Numbered from the stretch's first letter, positions 38,115 to 47,138 are shown. The stretch is 64,000 nucleotides of DNA from Polaromonas sp. (GCF_016185115.1 NZ_JACPOF010000020.1:372001-436000); one strand, 5' to 3'. Notes: generated by a model from the letters alone, not told the origin. Translations and numbers: made by a program.

Positions 38115-39598
38115 AACAGCAGTCCGCCAAGTTTGGCCAGTGCTTGTTCCAGCGACGCAGAATCAGCCACAGACGCATGAACATAACGGTCCGGGCGCAG
38201 GATCACGGCAACAGCAGCGTAGGGATCCAGCAATGCGGCCTGGTCCGGTGAAAGCTCCACAACCTTCAGGCCAGGCCATTGCCCTGCCAGTGCTGCGGGG
38301 CTGGCCGCGCCGGTGAGAAAGCCTGCGCGCGCCACCAATGCGAAATCATGGCCCACCAGGTCGTCGAGGCGCTGGCCGTTGACCACGGGCTGCACAAACT
38401 GCCGGCCTATCCCGTTGTTGCCGTTCACCTCGCTCAGGCCCGGCCCGAGATGGGGGTTAGGCGGCGCAAAAGATTTCGGGTTGTCCTGCATGTCCTTCAT
38501 GCGCGCAGCGATTTCCGTCGGGTCGCTCATCTGCACAAACTTGCCGGCCTCGATGGCACCGCGCGTGAAAGCTGTGACATGCGGCGCGCGTTCGCTTTCA
38601 TAGGTATCCAGCAGCGCTTCGTCTGCGCGCCCCTGCAGCACGGCGGCCAGCTTCCAGGCCAGGTTCGAAGCGTCCCGCACGCCCGCGCACATGCCCTGCC
38701 CCAGGAAGGGCGGCATCCGGTGCGCGGCGTCCCCAGCAATCAGCAGACGTCCTGCCCGCCAGCGTTTGGCGATCAGTGACTCAAAGGTATAGACCGCCGA
38801 ACGGATGATTTCTCCCTGGTCGCGTTTGATAGGGCGCACCGAGTTCTCGATCAGGTTCCAGATGTTTTCATGGCGCAGCATCTCGCGGGACGACTCGCCG
38901 TCGTGCACCATGAACTCCCACCGCAGCCGCTGGCCGGAAGCACCTGCATACGCGGGCCGGGCCGGGTCGCAGATCTGCGTGCTCACCGGCTCGAAACCCA
39001 TGTCGGTGTGGGTGTTGACATTCACAACCAGCCAGCGCTGCTTGAAGCCGAGGTCTTCATGCGTCGCGCCTATCAACCTGCGCACCAATGACCTGGCACC
39101 GTCGCAACCCACCACGTAGCGCGCCCTGAGACTGACCAGCTTGTTGGAGACGACGTCTTCGGCCCGGACTGTCACGCCATCGGCGCCGGATTCGATCTCA
39201 TACACGTCATGCATCAGGAACTGTTTGAAGCCGGGCGCACCGGCCAGCCGCTTGCGCATATGACCTTCCAGCGTGGGCTGGTAGAACATGTAGTCGCTGA
39301 CCCAGCCATTCGGGCCACGCTCGCCGCCCCGCTTCCATTCCATCAGCAGCTTGCCGTCGCCATTGACAAAGCGCATGGCTTTGGTCTGCCCGGTGTCGGG
39401 CTCGAACGCGTCTGCTATGTCTATGCTTTGCAGCACGCGCATGACTTCGGCGTCGAGATGGCCTGCGCGGGCCAGATGATACACGTCTCCCTCACGTTCA
39501 AGAACGGCGACGCGCAGACCCTGCTGCACAAGAAGGTTGGCCAGCGTTGCGCCTACCGGGCCGTAGCCCACGATGGCAACATCAAATTGATCGGTCAT
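38111..39598 (-). CDS. FAD-dependent aromatic monooxygenase, MhpA-like (cluster A)
   Basis: A 495-residue class A flavoprotein hydroxylase. The Rossmann motif is GYGPVGATLANLL, the DG motif YVVGCDGARSLVRR, and the GD motif AGDAAHRMPPFLGQGMCAGVRD; the last is typical of the 3-(3-hydroxyphenyl)propionate hydroxylase (MhpA) branch, which inserts a hydroxyl ortho to an existing one using NADH and O2. The ATG at 39598 is preferred to the TTG one codon upstream, with AAGGAA in front. A paralogue sits in cluster B (43855-45384). The substrate is unknown. Confidence 0.88.
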   Translation of the reverse strand: MTDQFDVAIVGYGPVGATLANLLVQQGLRVAVLEREGDVYHLARAGHLDAEVMRVLQSIDIADAFEPDTGQTKAMRFVNGDGKLLMEWKRGGERGPNGWVSDYMFYQPTLEGHMRKRLAGAPGFKQFLMHDVYEIESGADGVTVRAEDVVSNKLVSLRARYVVGCDGARSLVRRLIGATHEDLGFKQRWLVVNVNTHTDMGFEPVSTQICDPARPAYAGASGQRLRWEFMVHDGESSREMLRHENIWNLIENSVRPIKRDQGEIIRSAVYTFESLIAKRWRAGRLLIAGDAAHRMPPFLGQGMCAGVRDASNLAWKLAAVLQGRADEALLDTYESERAPHVTAFTRGAIEAGKFVQMSDPTEIAARMKDMQDNPKSFAPPNPHLGPGLSEVNGNNGIGRQFVQPVVNGQRLDDLVGHDFALVARAGFLTGAASPAALAGQWPGLKVVELSPDQAALLDPYAAVAVILRPDRYVHASVADSASLEQALAKLGGLLL

Positions 39599-39633
39599 CA
39601 AACGGTTTCCTTGGGTAGCAGTACTAAAGTCGC

Positions 39634-40575
39634 TTATTGAATCTTCAGGTCAAGGCTGGTGATCAGCTGTTTGTAGAACTCCTGTTCGCCCCTGATCTGG
39701 GTTGAAAAGTCGCTGCTGGAGCTATAGGCAGCCTGAATGCCCGTGGGCAGGCGGTTGGCGAAATCGGGGCTGGCCACCGCACGCCTGAAGGCATCGGAGA
39801 GCTGGCGCTTCAGTTCAGGCGATGTGGCCTTGGGCGCCAGCACACCGATCCAGGGCGTGGAGGCCGCCTTGATACCGGCTTCCTCGTAGGTCGGCACATC
39901 CGGCAGTTCGGGCAGGCGCGTCCGGCTGGCGACCGCCAGCGCCCTGACCGCACCGGATTTCACATGCGGCACGACAGCCGGTTCGGTATAGAGGTCAAGC
40001 CGGCCGCCGATGAAATCCTGCAATGCAGGGCCCATGCCCTTGTACGGGATCGCCTGCATCTGGATGCCTGCATTGCGGGTGATGGCGGCGACGGCCAGGT
40101 GGGTCAGGGTTCCATCACCGGGTGTCGCATACGTGTACTTGCCGGGCGCGGCCTTGGCCAGCGCTGCAAACTCGGCCCAGTTTTTTGCCGGGATGTCATT
40201 GCGTATCGCCATCACTGCCGAAATGTGCGCGAACTTGGCAATCGGATCGAAATCTGCCGGGGCGTAAGGCACAGCACGCAGCAGGGGCGTGATGCCCATG
40301 ATGGCGGTCGTCCCTACCAGGAAAGTCCTTCCGTCTGTGGATTTCGCCACAGCCTCTGCTGCAATCACGCCCGAGCCGCCCGGGCGGTTCTCGATGATGA
40401 CGGGAATCTTCAGGTCTTTTGACACGAGGTCACCCAGAACGCGCGCGGCGTTTTCAAGCCCATCGCCCGGCGGGAAAGGCACGACCAGTTTCAATGGGGA
40501 AGCGCTGCCCCCGATTTGCGCATGCGCTGCGAACGCGACGGCAATCAGGCTGGCGGAAAAAGTTCTACGTAACAT
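39634..40575 (-). CDS. Bug/TctC-type periplasmic solute receptor (cluster A)
   Basis: A 313-residue exported binding protein of the tripartite tricarboxylate transporter family. The signal peptide (IAVAFAAHAQ) precedes the LKLVVPFPPGDGLENAARV lid region and the IPVIIENRPGGSGVIAAEAV block that defines the family. No TctA/TctB membrane genes are nearby, as is common for these amplified receptors in Burkholderiales. Its place between the VOC and monooxygenase genes suggests it captures the pathway's aromatic or carboxylic substrate. AAGGAG precedes the ATG. Confidence 0.92.
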   Translation of the reverse strand: MLRRTFSASLIAVAFAAHAQIGGSASPLKLVVPFPPGDGLENAARVLGDLVSKDLKIPVIIENRPGGSGVIAAEAVAKSTDGRTFLVGTTAIMGITPLLRAVPYAPADFDPIAKFAHISAVMAIRNDIPAKNWAEFAALAKAAPGKYTYATPGDGTLTHLAVAAITRNAGIQMQAIPYKGMGPALQDFIGGRLDLYTEPAVVPHVKSGAVRALAVASRTRLPELPDVPTYEEAGIKAASTPWIGVLAPKATSPELKRQLSDAFRRAVASPDFANRLPTGIQAAYSSSSDFSTQIRGEQEFYKQLITSLDLKIQ

Positions 40576-40620
40576 GTGTTGTCTCCTTGTTTAAATTTTT
40601 CACAGGGGCGTCGCCTGGAG

Positions 40621-41190
40621 TCAGGTCCCGCGCCCCATCCGTATAGCCATCTCGGCTCTCCATTGCTCACGCGGCTTGAACCCCGGGAGCGCACGCGCAT
40701 GCCGCTCCACCCAGGCGAGCAGTTCGTTTGTCGGAAGGTCGATGGGGGCTTCGACACGGCACGGCTGCGACACATACCACGGCGTATCGACATACAGCTC
40801 AAGACGGTTCCCCTCCGGATCGCGGCAATACAACGAAACCGCATTGCCATGGGTGACTGCAACCAGCTCATCGACGTTTTTCGCCTTGAGCTGCCTGTAC
40901 AGCTCCTGCAAAGCCTCCAGCGAGTCGGCCTTCAATGAAATCTGGTTGATCACATTGAAATGGTCTTCCGGCGGACGCCCTGACACCAGAACGATCTGGT
41001 GGTGCTCATCGGGATCCCTGCTGAGGAAAACCAGGCGCGCGACACCGCCCTTCACCTGCAGGTTCCCGCGATCCGTCTCGGTGAAGCCGAGCACCGACGT
41101 GTAGAAATTCGCCTGTGTATCCATATCTCTGGCGAAAAGCCCGACGTGAGAGAACTTCAGGGAGGGCACGAGCTTGTCTTGTGATTTCAT
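40621..41190 (-). CDS. VOC-family (extradiol dioxygenase/glyoxalase-like) protein (cluster A)
   Basis: A 189-residue vicinal-oxygen-chelate protein. FSHVGLFARDMDTQANFY, EHHQIVLVSG, INQISLKADSLEAL and NRLELYVDTPWYV are the successive strands. The first His (SHVG) and the Glu (LELYV) of the usual metal triad are present, but the second position, normally His in a NHIAF-type strand, is Gln. Ring cleavage is therefore not certain; isomerase or hydrolase roles are possible. I use the ATG at 41190; an in-frame ATG at 41199 would lie within the inverted repeat at 41192-41210. It is the first gene of cluster A and a paralogue of 43290-43862. Confidence 0.82.
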   Translation of the reverse strand: MKSQDKLVPSLKFSHVGLFARDMDTQANFYTSVLGFTETDRGNLQVKGGVARLVFLSRDPDEHHQIVLVSGRPPEDHFNVINQISLKADSLEALQELYRQLKAKNVDELVAVTHGNAVSLYCRDPEGNRLELYVDTPWYVSQPCRVEAPIDLPTNELLAWVERHARALPGFKPREQWRAEMAIRMGRGT

Positions 41191-41191
41191 A

Positions 41192-41210
41192 ATTGTCATA
41201 TTGTGACAAT
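41192..41210. promoter_or_regulatory. Inverted repeat, putative IclR-type operator (cluster A)
   Basis: ATTGTCA-TATTG-TGACAAT has seven-base perfect arms and a five-base spacer. It lies directly upstream of the first cluster A gene and in the intergenic region shared with a divergent IclR gene. The same architecture (seven-base arms, five-base spacer, near-identical arms) occurs in the cluster B promoter at 43221-43239. Confidence 0.6.
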
Positions 41211-41352
41211 AATTGAAATTATGTCCATCATTCATTTCTCAGTAGAAACCCTTGTTGTCGATATAAAGAAATCACGATTGTTTTGCACGGCGTTCAACGT
41301 CCGTCGGCTTTCGAAGCCCTAGAATCACCAGCCATATGCGGCGCACATTCCC

Positions 41353-42105
41353 ATGACCGACGAATCCGGTTCCAGCCTTACCCGAATGCTCGCAATCCTC
41401 GATCTCTTCACTCTGGATCGATTCGAATGGACGGTGGACGGGCTCTCGGAGGTCACGGGATACACCAGTTCCTCGACCTATCGTTATGTCCGGGCACTGG
41501 GGCGTGCCGGACTGCTGGCCCGCATGCCCGGCGGCACCTACGTGGTGGGCGCCAAGATCATTGAGCTGGAGACGCTCGTCAAGCGTGTCGACCCGGTAGT
41601 CACGGCCGCCTTGCCGGTGCTGGAGGACCTGGCCCGGCAGACAGGTTGCAGCTGCCTGCTGTCCAGCGTTTATGGGGACCACCTCATCAACGTCGCACAC
41701 GTGCAGGGCGCAGAACCCGTGGACATTACCTATGCACGAGGCGAACCGTTGCCGTGGTTCCGCGGAGCCCCGGGCACCGCAGTACTTGCATTCATGCCGG
41801 CGTCGCGGGTACGCAAGCTGTTCAACAAGTTCGGCTCAACAGGAGACGATCCAAACGCGTGGACCGACTGCCGCAACAGGCTCAAGGAGGCCCGCCTTGC
41901 AGGATTCTGCGTGAGCCATGGAGAGCTGCAAACCGATCTGGTCGGCTTCGGCGTTCCGGTGATGCCGGAAGGCGAGCCTATCGGCAGCATTTCACTGGTA
42001 TGCACACGCAGCCGTGCAGAACTTCTCGACAGGCGAGCCATTGGCCAGTTAATGGTCGAACGGGCGACGGCTCTCGGAAAGAAGATTTCGGAGCACCGCG
42101 CCTAG
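41353..42105 (+). CDS. IclR-family transcriptional regulator (cluster A)
   Basis: A 250-residue regulator. The N-terminal winged helix (LTRMLAILDLFTLDRFEWTV, then TSSSTYRYVRALGRAGLL) is followed by the IclR effector domain (LEDLARQTGCSCLLSSVYGD through GSISLV). It is divergent from cluster A, with 162 bases between starts, and faces the Bug receptor of cluster B at its 3' end. IclR regulators of aromatic pathways usually bind a pathway compound; the effector is unknown. Confidence 0.92.
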   Translation: MTDESGSSLTRMLAILDLFTLDRFEWTVDGLSEVTGYTSSSTYRYVRALGRAGLLARMPGGTYVVGAKIIELETLVKRVDPVVTAALPVLEDLARQTGCSCLLSSVYGDHLINVAHVQGAEPVDITYARGEPLPWFRGAPGTAVLAFMPASRVRKLFNKFGSTGDDPNAWTDCRNRLKEARLAGFCVSHGELQTDLVGFGVPVMPEGEPIGSISLVCTRSRAELLDRRAIGQLMVERATALGKKISEHRA

Positions 42106-42168
42106 CCACGCGTGATGGCGCGCAAGGCATCGAAGGCGCTGCCATCGGCTTGAGTCCCCCGCGCGAAC

Positions 42169-43158
42169 CTAGTCCAGCTTCACATTCGCCTGGCGAATCA
42201 CCTTGCCCCACATCGCGCGATCAGCGTTGATGAAGGCGGTGAATTCGGCTGGCGTATTGCAGCGCAACTCGCCGCCGTAGTCACGCCACTTCTTTGCGAG
42301 CTCCTGCGACTGGCAGGCCTGCTTCATCGCATTGCTCAACTTGTCGAGGATGGGTTGTGGTGTGCCAGCCGGTGCCAGCATGCCCTGCCATGCGATGGGC
42401 GCGTAATCGGGCAAGCCGGCTTCAGCAAAGGTCGGCACGGCCGGAAAGCTCGGGTGACGCTCCTTCCCGGTGATGGCCAGCAGCTTGAGCTTGCCTCCCC
42501 TGATGGGACCGGCCGCTGCGGGCAGACCGTCAAACATCAGTTGCACCTGGCCGGCCAGCAGGTCGTTGTAGGGGCTGGTGCTGTTGTAGGGCACCAGGTT
42601 CGTTTTGACCTTTGCCGCGTCGTTGAACCAGACACCCGACAGGTGTGAGTAGCTGCCTATGCCCGATGTCGCCACCGACACCGATTCGGGCTTGGCCTTG
42701 AGTTCTGCAATCAGCGCCTTCGCATCCTTTGCCTGCACGCCGGGGTTGGCAATCAGGCCGGTATTGAGGATGCCCAGCAGGCTGATGGGCGCGAAGTCTT
42801 TTTCAGCATTGAAAGGCAATTTTGAAAACAGGTGCGGCACCACCGACAAGGAACTGGTCGTGCCGATGTAGAGCGAATATCCATCAGGCGCTGCGCGGGC
42901 TGCGGCTTCTGTGCCGATGATGTTGGAAGCACCGGGCCGGTTCTCGACCACAAAAGTCTGCCCCAGGATTTTGGTCAACTCGGCCGCGATCTCGCGTGCG
43001 TTCGCATCAGGGCCACTGCCTGCGGGGAAAGGCGCGATGATGCGCACGGGCTTTGAAGGGTAGTCCTGCGCTTGCGCGGCGAGCGGGGCGCAGACCAGCA
43101 GGGCTGCAGATGCGAAAGTGAGAAGAGTCGAAAGGCGGGGTTTGAAAGTCTTGGTCAC
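42169..43158 (-). CDS. Bug/TctC-type periplasmic solute receptor (cluster B)
   Basis: A roughly 329-residue exported receptor of the Bug family. The signal (FASAALLVCAPLAAQAQ) is followed by YPSKPVRIIAPFPAGSGPDA and TFVVENRPGASNIIGTEAAA. The ATG at 43170 is in frame, but GGAGA inside its following codons makes the GTG at 43158 the likelier start. It is divergent from the cluster B VOC gene; an inverted repeat lies midway and could control both directions. Confidence 0.9.
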   Translation of the reverse strand: MTKTFKPRLSTLLTFASAALLVCAPLAAQAQDYPSKPVRIIAPFPAGSGPDANAREIAAELTKILGQTFVVENRPGASNIIGTEAAARAAPDGYSLYIGTTSSLSVVPHLFSKLPFNAEKDFAPISLLGILNTGLIANPGVQAKDAKALIAELKAKPESVSVATSGIGSYSHLSGVWFNDAAKVKTNLVPYNSTSPYNDLLAGQVQLMFDGLPAAAGPIRGGKLKLLAITGKERHPSFPAVPTFAEAGLPDYAPIAWQGMLAPAGTPQPILDKLSNAMKQACQSQELAKKWRDYGGELRCNTPAEFTAFINADRAMWGKVIRQANVKLD

Positions 43159-43220
43159 AAAGGTCTCCATTTAATATTTTGATAATAAATACGCAAAACA
43201 ATCGTACTATAAGTCTTTCA

Positions 43221-43239
43221 ATTATCAATATATGATAAT
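43221..43239. promoter_or_regulatory. Inverted repeat, putative IclR-type operator (cluster B)
   Basis: ATTATCA-ATATA-TGATAAT has seven-base perfect arms with a five-base spacer, centred between the divergent Bug and VOC genes. A further TGATAAT half-site lies at 43180-43186. The arms differ from the cluster A repeat (ATTGTCA/TGACAAT) at one symmetric position. Confidence 0.6.
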
Positions 43240-43289
43240 ATTTACACAAATTAGAATGACGCATGCATGCAACAGCTCTTGAAGGAGAC

Positions 43290-43862
43290 ATGGTGGAGAA
43301 AAACTCACAACACGCTGGCCGACTGAGCCTGCAATTCAGCCACCTGGGCATTTACGTGACCGACCTGCCAAAGATGGCGGCGTTTTACAAACAGGCGCTT
43401 CAGTTCACGCAGACCGATTTCGGCGACCTGGGCCCCGTGCAACTGGTGTTCTTGAGCCGTGACCCGAGCGAGCACCACCAGATCGTGCTGGCCACGGGCC
43501 GGCCAGCAGACATGGCTTTCAATGTCGTCAACCAGCTGTCGTTTCGTGTGCCCGACCTGCAGACGCTGCGCGCGTTTCACAAACGCACGCTGGCCCATGG
43601 CGCAACAGACATGCATCCGGTGACACATGGCAATGCGATTTCCATCTACTGCCGCGACCCCGAAGGCAACCGTCTGGAAATCTTCATGGACACGCCCTGG
43701 TACTGCGACCAGCCGCTGCGCGAGCCCATTGACTTTACCGAGACCGACGAGGCCATCATGGCGCGCGCCGAGGCCATTGCCAAACGCCTGCCGAAATTCA
43801 TGTCGCGGCAAAAGTGGCAAAGCGAAGTGGCAAAACGAATGGAAGAAGACCAGCGTGCCTGA
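43290..43862 (+). CDS. VOC-family protein (cluster B)
   Basis: A 190-residue paralogue of the cluster A VOC protein: FSHLGIYVTDLPKMAAFYKQ, EHHQIVLATG, VNQLSFRVPDLQTL and NRLEIFMDTPWYC align with it strand by strand. As there, the expected second metal His is Gln (VNQLSF). The ATG at 43290 lies two bases after GGAG; the GTG one codon on is equally possible. It overlaps the monooxygenase start, and its promoter region holds the shared inverted repeat. Confidence 0.82.
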   Translation: MVEKNSQHAGRLSLQFSHLGIYVTDLPKMAAFYKQALQFTQTDFGDLGPVQLVFLSRDPSEHHQIVLATGRPADMAFNVVNQLSFRVPDLQTLRAFHKRTLAHGATDMHPVTHGNAISIYCRDPEGNRLEIFMDTPWYCDQPLREPIDFTETDEAIMARAEAIAKRLPKFMSRQKWQSEVAKRMEEDQRA

Positions 43863-45384
43863 TACCGACAGCTCTCCGGTGTTCGATGTGGCCATCGTGG
43901 GCTACGGCCCCACAGGCGCAACGCTGGCCAACCTGCTGGGCAGTGCCGGGCTGTCGGTGCTGGTCATCGAAAAAGAAGCGGACATCTTCCCGCTGCCACG
44001 CGCCATTCACTTTGATGGTGAGGTGATGCGCATCTTCCAGAGCCTGGGTTTGAAGCAGGAGGCGCTGGCCATCTCGCGCCCCGGCATCCAGGGCATGCAT
44101 TTTGTAAACGCCGCGAACGAGACCCTGATGATTCGCGGCGGCACGGCCGCACTCGGCCCGCACGGCTGCGCCAACAACTACTACTTTCACCAGCCTGAAC
44201 TTGAAGCCCTGCTGCGCAAGGGCTGCCAGCGCTTTGCCAACGTCACGGTCTGCCTTGAGCATGAACTGCTCTCTGTGACACAGGATGGTACCCTTGCCAC
44301 GCTGTCTGTGCACAAGCACAGTACCCATCAGGCAGTCACATTCCAGGCGCGTTATGTGGTGGGATGCGACGGCGCGCGCTCGCCGGTGCGCAAGGCCATG
44401 GGCAGCCCGCTTGTTGATCTGGGCCTTCGTCAGCCCTGGCTTGTATTTGATGTGGTACTGAAACGCGATGTCGCCCTGCCCGCCCACACCGTGCAGATCT
44501 GTGACCCCGCGCGCCCCATGACGTTTTGCAACGTGACCGGCAACCGGCGCCGCTGGGAGATCATGGTCATGCCCGGCGATGACCATGAAGAACTGGTCAA
44601 ACCCGGCAGCCTGTGGAAGCTGGTTTCGCGCTGGGTCACGCCAGCAGATGCACAGCTTGAACGCGCTGCGATCTACACCTTTCACTCTGTCATCGCGACA
44701 GGCTGGCGCAAAGGCCGGCTGCTTCTGGCCGGCGATGCCTGCCACCAGACACCCCCCTTCCTGGGTCAGGGCATGTGCGCGGGCATACGCGATGCCGCCA
44801 ACCTGGCCTGGAAGCTGGAAGCCATCACACAGGGCCGGGCCACTGATGCCCTGCTGGACAGCTATGAAGAAGAGCGCTCACCACATGTGCGCTCGCTGAT
44901 AGAGCTGGCCGTCAAACTGGGCGGCATCATCCAGACCACAGACCCGGCAGAGGCAAAGGCCCGCGACGAAAAGTTTGCCGCAGGTGGCCCCGAGATTTTC
45001 GAGTTGCCCGCGCAATCGCTGGGCGGCAGCCATTTTCAGAATGCCAGCCACAAGGCTGTGGGCCGCCCCTTCCCGCAGCCACGCCTTGCTGACGGGCGCT
45101 GGCTTGATGAGGTGCTCGGCAGGCGCATGACCGTCATGGGCCGCAGGGATGTCATTGCCAGGGTGTCGACCGAAGTTAAAAGGCAGTGGCGCGACCTGGA
45201 CATGCAGGTACTGGACACGCCTGATAATGCGGTGAACGACTGGCTGCAGACCCACCAGGTCGCGGCTGTCATCATCCGCCCTGACCGCTACGTGCTGGGC
45301 GTGGCCCGCAATGCGCAGGAGCTTGAAGATCTATCCCGCCACCTGCCTGCCCCACACAAACTGCGCGAGGAAGCCGCCCTGTGA
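43855..45384 (+). CDS. FAD-dependent aromatic monooxygenase, MhpA-like (cluster B)
   Basis: A 509-residue flavoprotein hydroxylase. GYGPTGATLANLLGSAG binds the ADP part of FAD, YVVGCDGARSPVRKAMG is the DG motif and LLLAGDACHQTPPFLGQGMC the GD motif. It is a paralogue of the cluster A enzyme. The start is a GTG at 43855 preceded by GAAGAAG and overlapping the VOC stop by eight bases; the longer frame upstream is the wrong frame of the VOC gene. The downstream IclR gene starts within its stop (GTGA). Confidence 0.88.
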   Translation: MPDTDSSPVFDVAIVGYGPTGATLANLLGSAGLSVLVIEKEADIFPLPRAIHFDGEVMRIFQSLGLKQEALAISRPGIQGMHFVNAANETLMIRGGTAALGPHGCANNYYFHQPELEALLRKGCQRFANVTVCLEHELLSVTQDGTLATLSVHKHSTHQAVTFQARYVVGCDGARSPVRKAMGSPLVDLGLRQPWLVFDVVLKRDVALPAHTVQICDPARPMTFCNVTGNRRRWEIMVMPGDDHEELVKPGSLWKLVSRWVTPADAQLERAAIYTFHSVIATGWRKGRLLLAGDACHQTPPFLGQGMCAGIRDAANLAWKLEAITQGRATDALLDSYEEERSPHVRSLIELAVKLGGIIQTTDPAEAKARDEKFAAGGPEIFELPAQSLGGSHFQNASHKAVGRPFPQPRLADGRWLDEVLGRRMTVMGRRDVIARVSTEVKRQWRDLDMQVLDTPDNAVNDWLQTHQVAAVIIRPDRYVLGVARNAQELEDLSRHLPAPHKLREEAAL

Positions 45385-46136
45385 GTGAAGAAAAAACTGC
45401 TTCAGGCCTGAGCCGCATGCTCGGCGTGCTGGACCTGTTTGACGACAGCATGTTGACGCGCACGGCCGAAAGCATCGCCGAAGAGATGGGCGTCTCCATC
45501 CCCACCGGCTACCGCTACGTGCGCCTGCTGGTCGAGGCCGGCCTGCTGCAGCGTGTCGAGAACTCTCATTACACGCTGGGCCCGCGCATCATCCTGCTGG
45601 ACCACTACATCCGCAAGGCCGACCCGGTGCTCCGCGAAGGCATTCCCATCATGCGTGAGCTGGTAGAGACCACCGGCTTTGATTGCGTCAGCTCCAGCCT
45701 CTTCGGCGACCAGTTGCTGGACACCCACCGCGAATACAGCGGTGTGCCCGCAGCACTGGCCTACGGCAGGGGGCGGCCGCGCCCGCTGTTCAGGGGTGGC
45801 GCGCCAAAAGTCATCGTCGCGGGTTTTCCGCCGGCACAGTTGCACAAGCTGTTTGATGCGCACAGGGCAGAGGCCGTACAAAACGGCCTGCCCGGCGAGT
45901 GGAGCGACTTTCGCCGTTACTACGCCGCCATACGCAAGGCGGGGCACTATCTTTCAAACGGTGAACTTGAACCCCACCTGGCTGCACTGGCAGCACCCAT
46001 CGCCAAGGCCGACGGCGGCACATGGGGAGCCATCTCGCTGGTGCTGGAGACCTCGCGCCTCGCCATCGTCGACACCGACAAACTGGCCAGGCTGGTGATG
46101 GACGCTGCGCAGCGGCTCAGCGCCCGTCTAAACTGA
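45381..46136 (+). CDS. IclR-family transcriptional regulator (cluster B)
   Basis: A 251-residue regulator encoded inside the catabolic operon rather than divergent from it. LSRMLGVLDLFDDSMLTRTA and PTGYRYVRLLVEAGLLQRV form the winged helix, and the effector domain includes ELVETTGFDCVSSSLFGDQL. It overlaps the monooxygenase stop by four bases and precedes the FAH gene by 56 bases. It is distant from, but same in layout as, the cluster A regulator. Confidence 0.92.
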   Translation: MSEEKTASGLSRMLGVLDLFDDSMLTRTAESIAEEMGVSIPTGYRYVRLLVEAGLLQRVENSHYTLGPRIILLDHYIRKADPVLREGIPIMRELVETTGFDCVSSSLFGDQLLDTHREYSGVPAALAYGRGRPRPLFRGGAPKVIVAGFPPAQLHKLFDAHRAEAVQNGLPGEWSDFRRYYAAIRKAGHYLSNGELEPHLAALAAPIAKADGGTWGAISLVLETSRLAIVDTDKLARLVMDAAQRLSARLN

Positions 46137-46192
46137 TCCCGACTCCACCTGTCTCAACTGATTTTTCAACTACACAACCGGACAAACAAATC

Positions 46193-47044
46193 ATGAAGCT
46201 CATCAGCTTTAAACACGGCGGCAAAAATACATTCGGTGCTGTCAACGGCGACAGGATCATTGACCTGCAGCCCGCCTTCGCTGGCCGCGCAACCGACCTG
46301 AAGTCGCTGATTGCAGCAGACCTGGTGGCAGAAGCCGCAGCCTTTGCCAAAACCGCTAAGTCCACGCTGGCACTCGCCGATGTTGAACTGCTGCCCGTCA
46401 TTCCCAACCCCGGCAAGATTGTCTGCGTGGGGCTGAACTACGGCGAACATGTGCGCGAAACCGGCCGCGAGATCACCGAAAGCCCTGCGCTGTTTTTGCG
46501 CCTGAATGAATCGCAGGTCGCGCATGGCCAGGACATCATCCGCCCGCGTGAATCCCACCGTCTGGACTATGAAGGCGAGATCGCCGTCATCATCGGCAAG
46601 GGCGGCAGGCGCATTTCGGAAGCTGATTCGTGGAATCACATTGCAGGCTACAGCTGCTACAACGACGGCAGCATTCGCGATTGGCAGGTCGCTACCAGCC
46701 AGTGGACGCCAGGCAAGAACTTCTGGCGCACCGGGGCCTTCGGCCCGTGGATGGTGACCTCGGACGAGATCAAACCCAACCAGCAGATGACGCTCACCAC
46801 GCGCCTCAATGGCCAGGAGCTCCAGCGCGCTACGACAGACATGATGATCCACAGCATTCCGCGCCAGATCGCCTACATCTCGACCTTCATTCCACTGGAA
46901 GCTGGCGACGTGATCGTCACGGGAACGCCAGGCGGGGTGGGTAACAAGCGTACACCGCAGCTGTTCATGAAGCCTGGCGACGTTGTCGAGATTGAGGTGG
47001 ATGCCGTGGGTATTTTGCGCAACGGGATTCGGGACGAGGTGTAA
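46193..47044 (+). CDS. Fumarylacetoacetate hydrolase family protein (cluster B)
   Basis: A 283-residue FAH-fold enzyme, paralogous to the cluster A copy: CVGLNYGEHVRETGREI, LDYEGEIAVIIGKGGRRISE, WTPGKNFWRTGAFGPWMV and VTGTPGGVGNKRTP align throughout. It probably hydrolyses the ring-cleavage product made by the preceding enzymes. The ATG at 46193 gives the conserved KLISFKHGG start; the longer frame upstream is the IclR gene in another frame. It is the last gene of cluster B. Confidence 0.88.
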   Translation: MKLISFKHGGKNTFGAVNGDRIIDLQPAFAGRATDLKSLIAADLVAEAAAFAKTAKSTLALADVELLPVIPNPGKIVCVGLNYGEHVRETGREITESPALFLRLNESQVAHGQDIIRPRESHRLDYEGEIAVIIGKGGRRISEADSWNHIAGYSCYNDGSIRDWQVATSQWTPGKNFWRTGAFGPWMVTSDEIKPNQQMTLTTRLNGQELQRATTDMMIHSIPRQIAYISTFIPLEAGDVIVTGTPGGVGNKRTPQLFMKPGDVVEIEVDAVGILRNGIRDEV

Positions 47045-47138
47045 GCGCTACTCAGGGGGCAGTACCGCGCCGCTGTGCGCTGGTATGGCACCCTGCACTT
47101 CCACGCTGGGTTTGCCCGGCCTGACAGCAAAGAAAATT

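Noticed and set aside
46022..46192. N-terminal extension of the cluster B FAH gene
   Set aside because: These 57 codons overlap the IclR gene in another frame; the ATG at 46193 matches the paralogue's start exactly.
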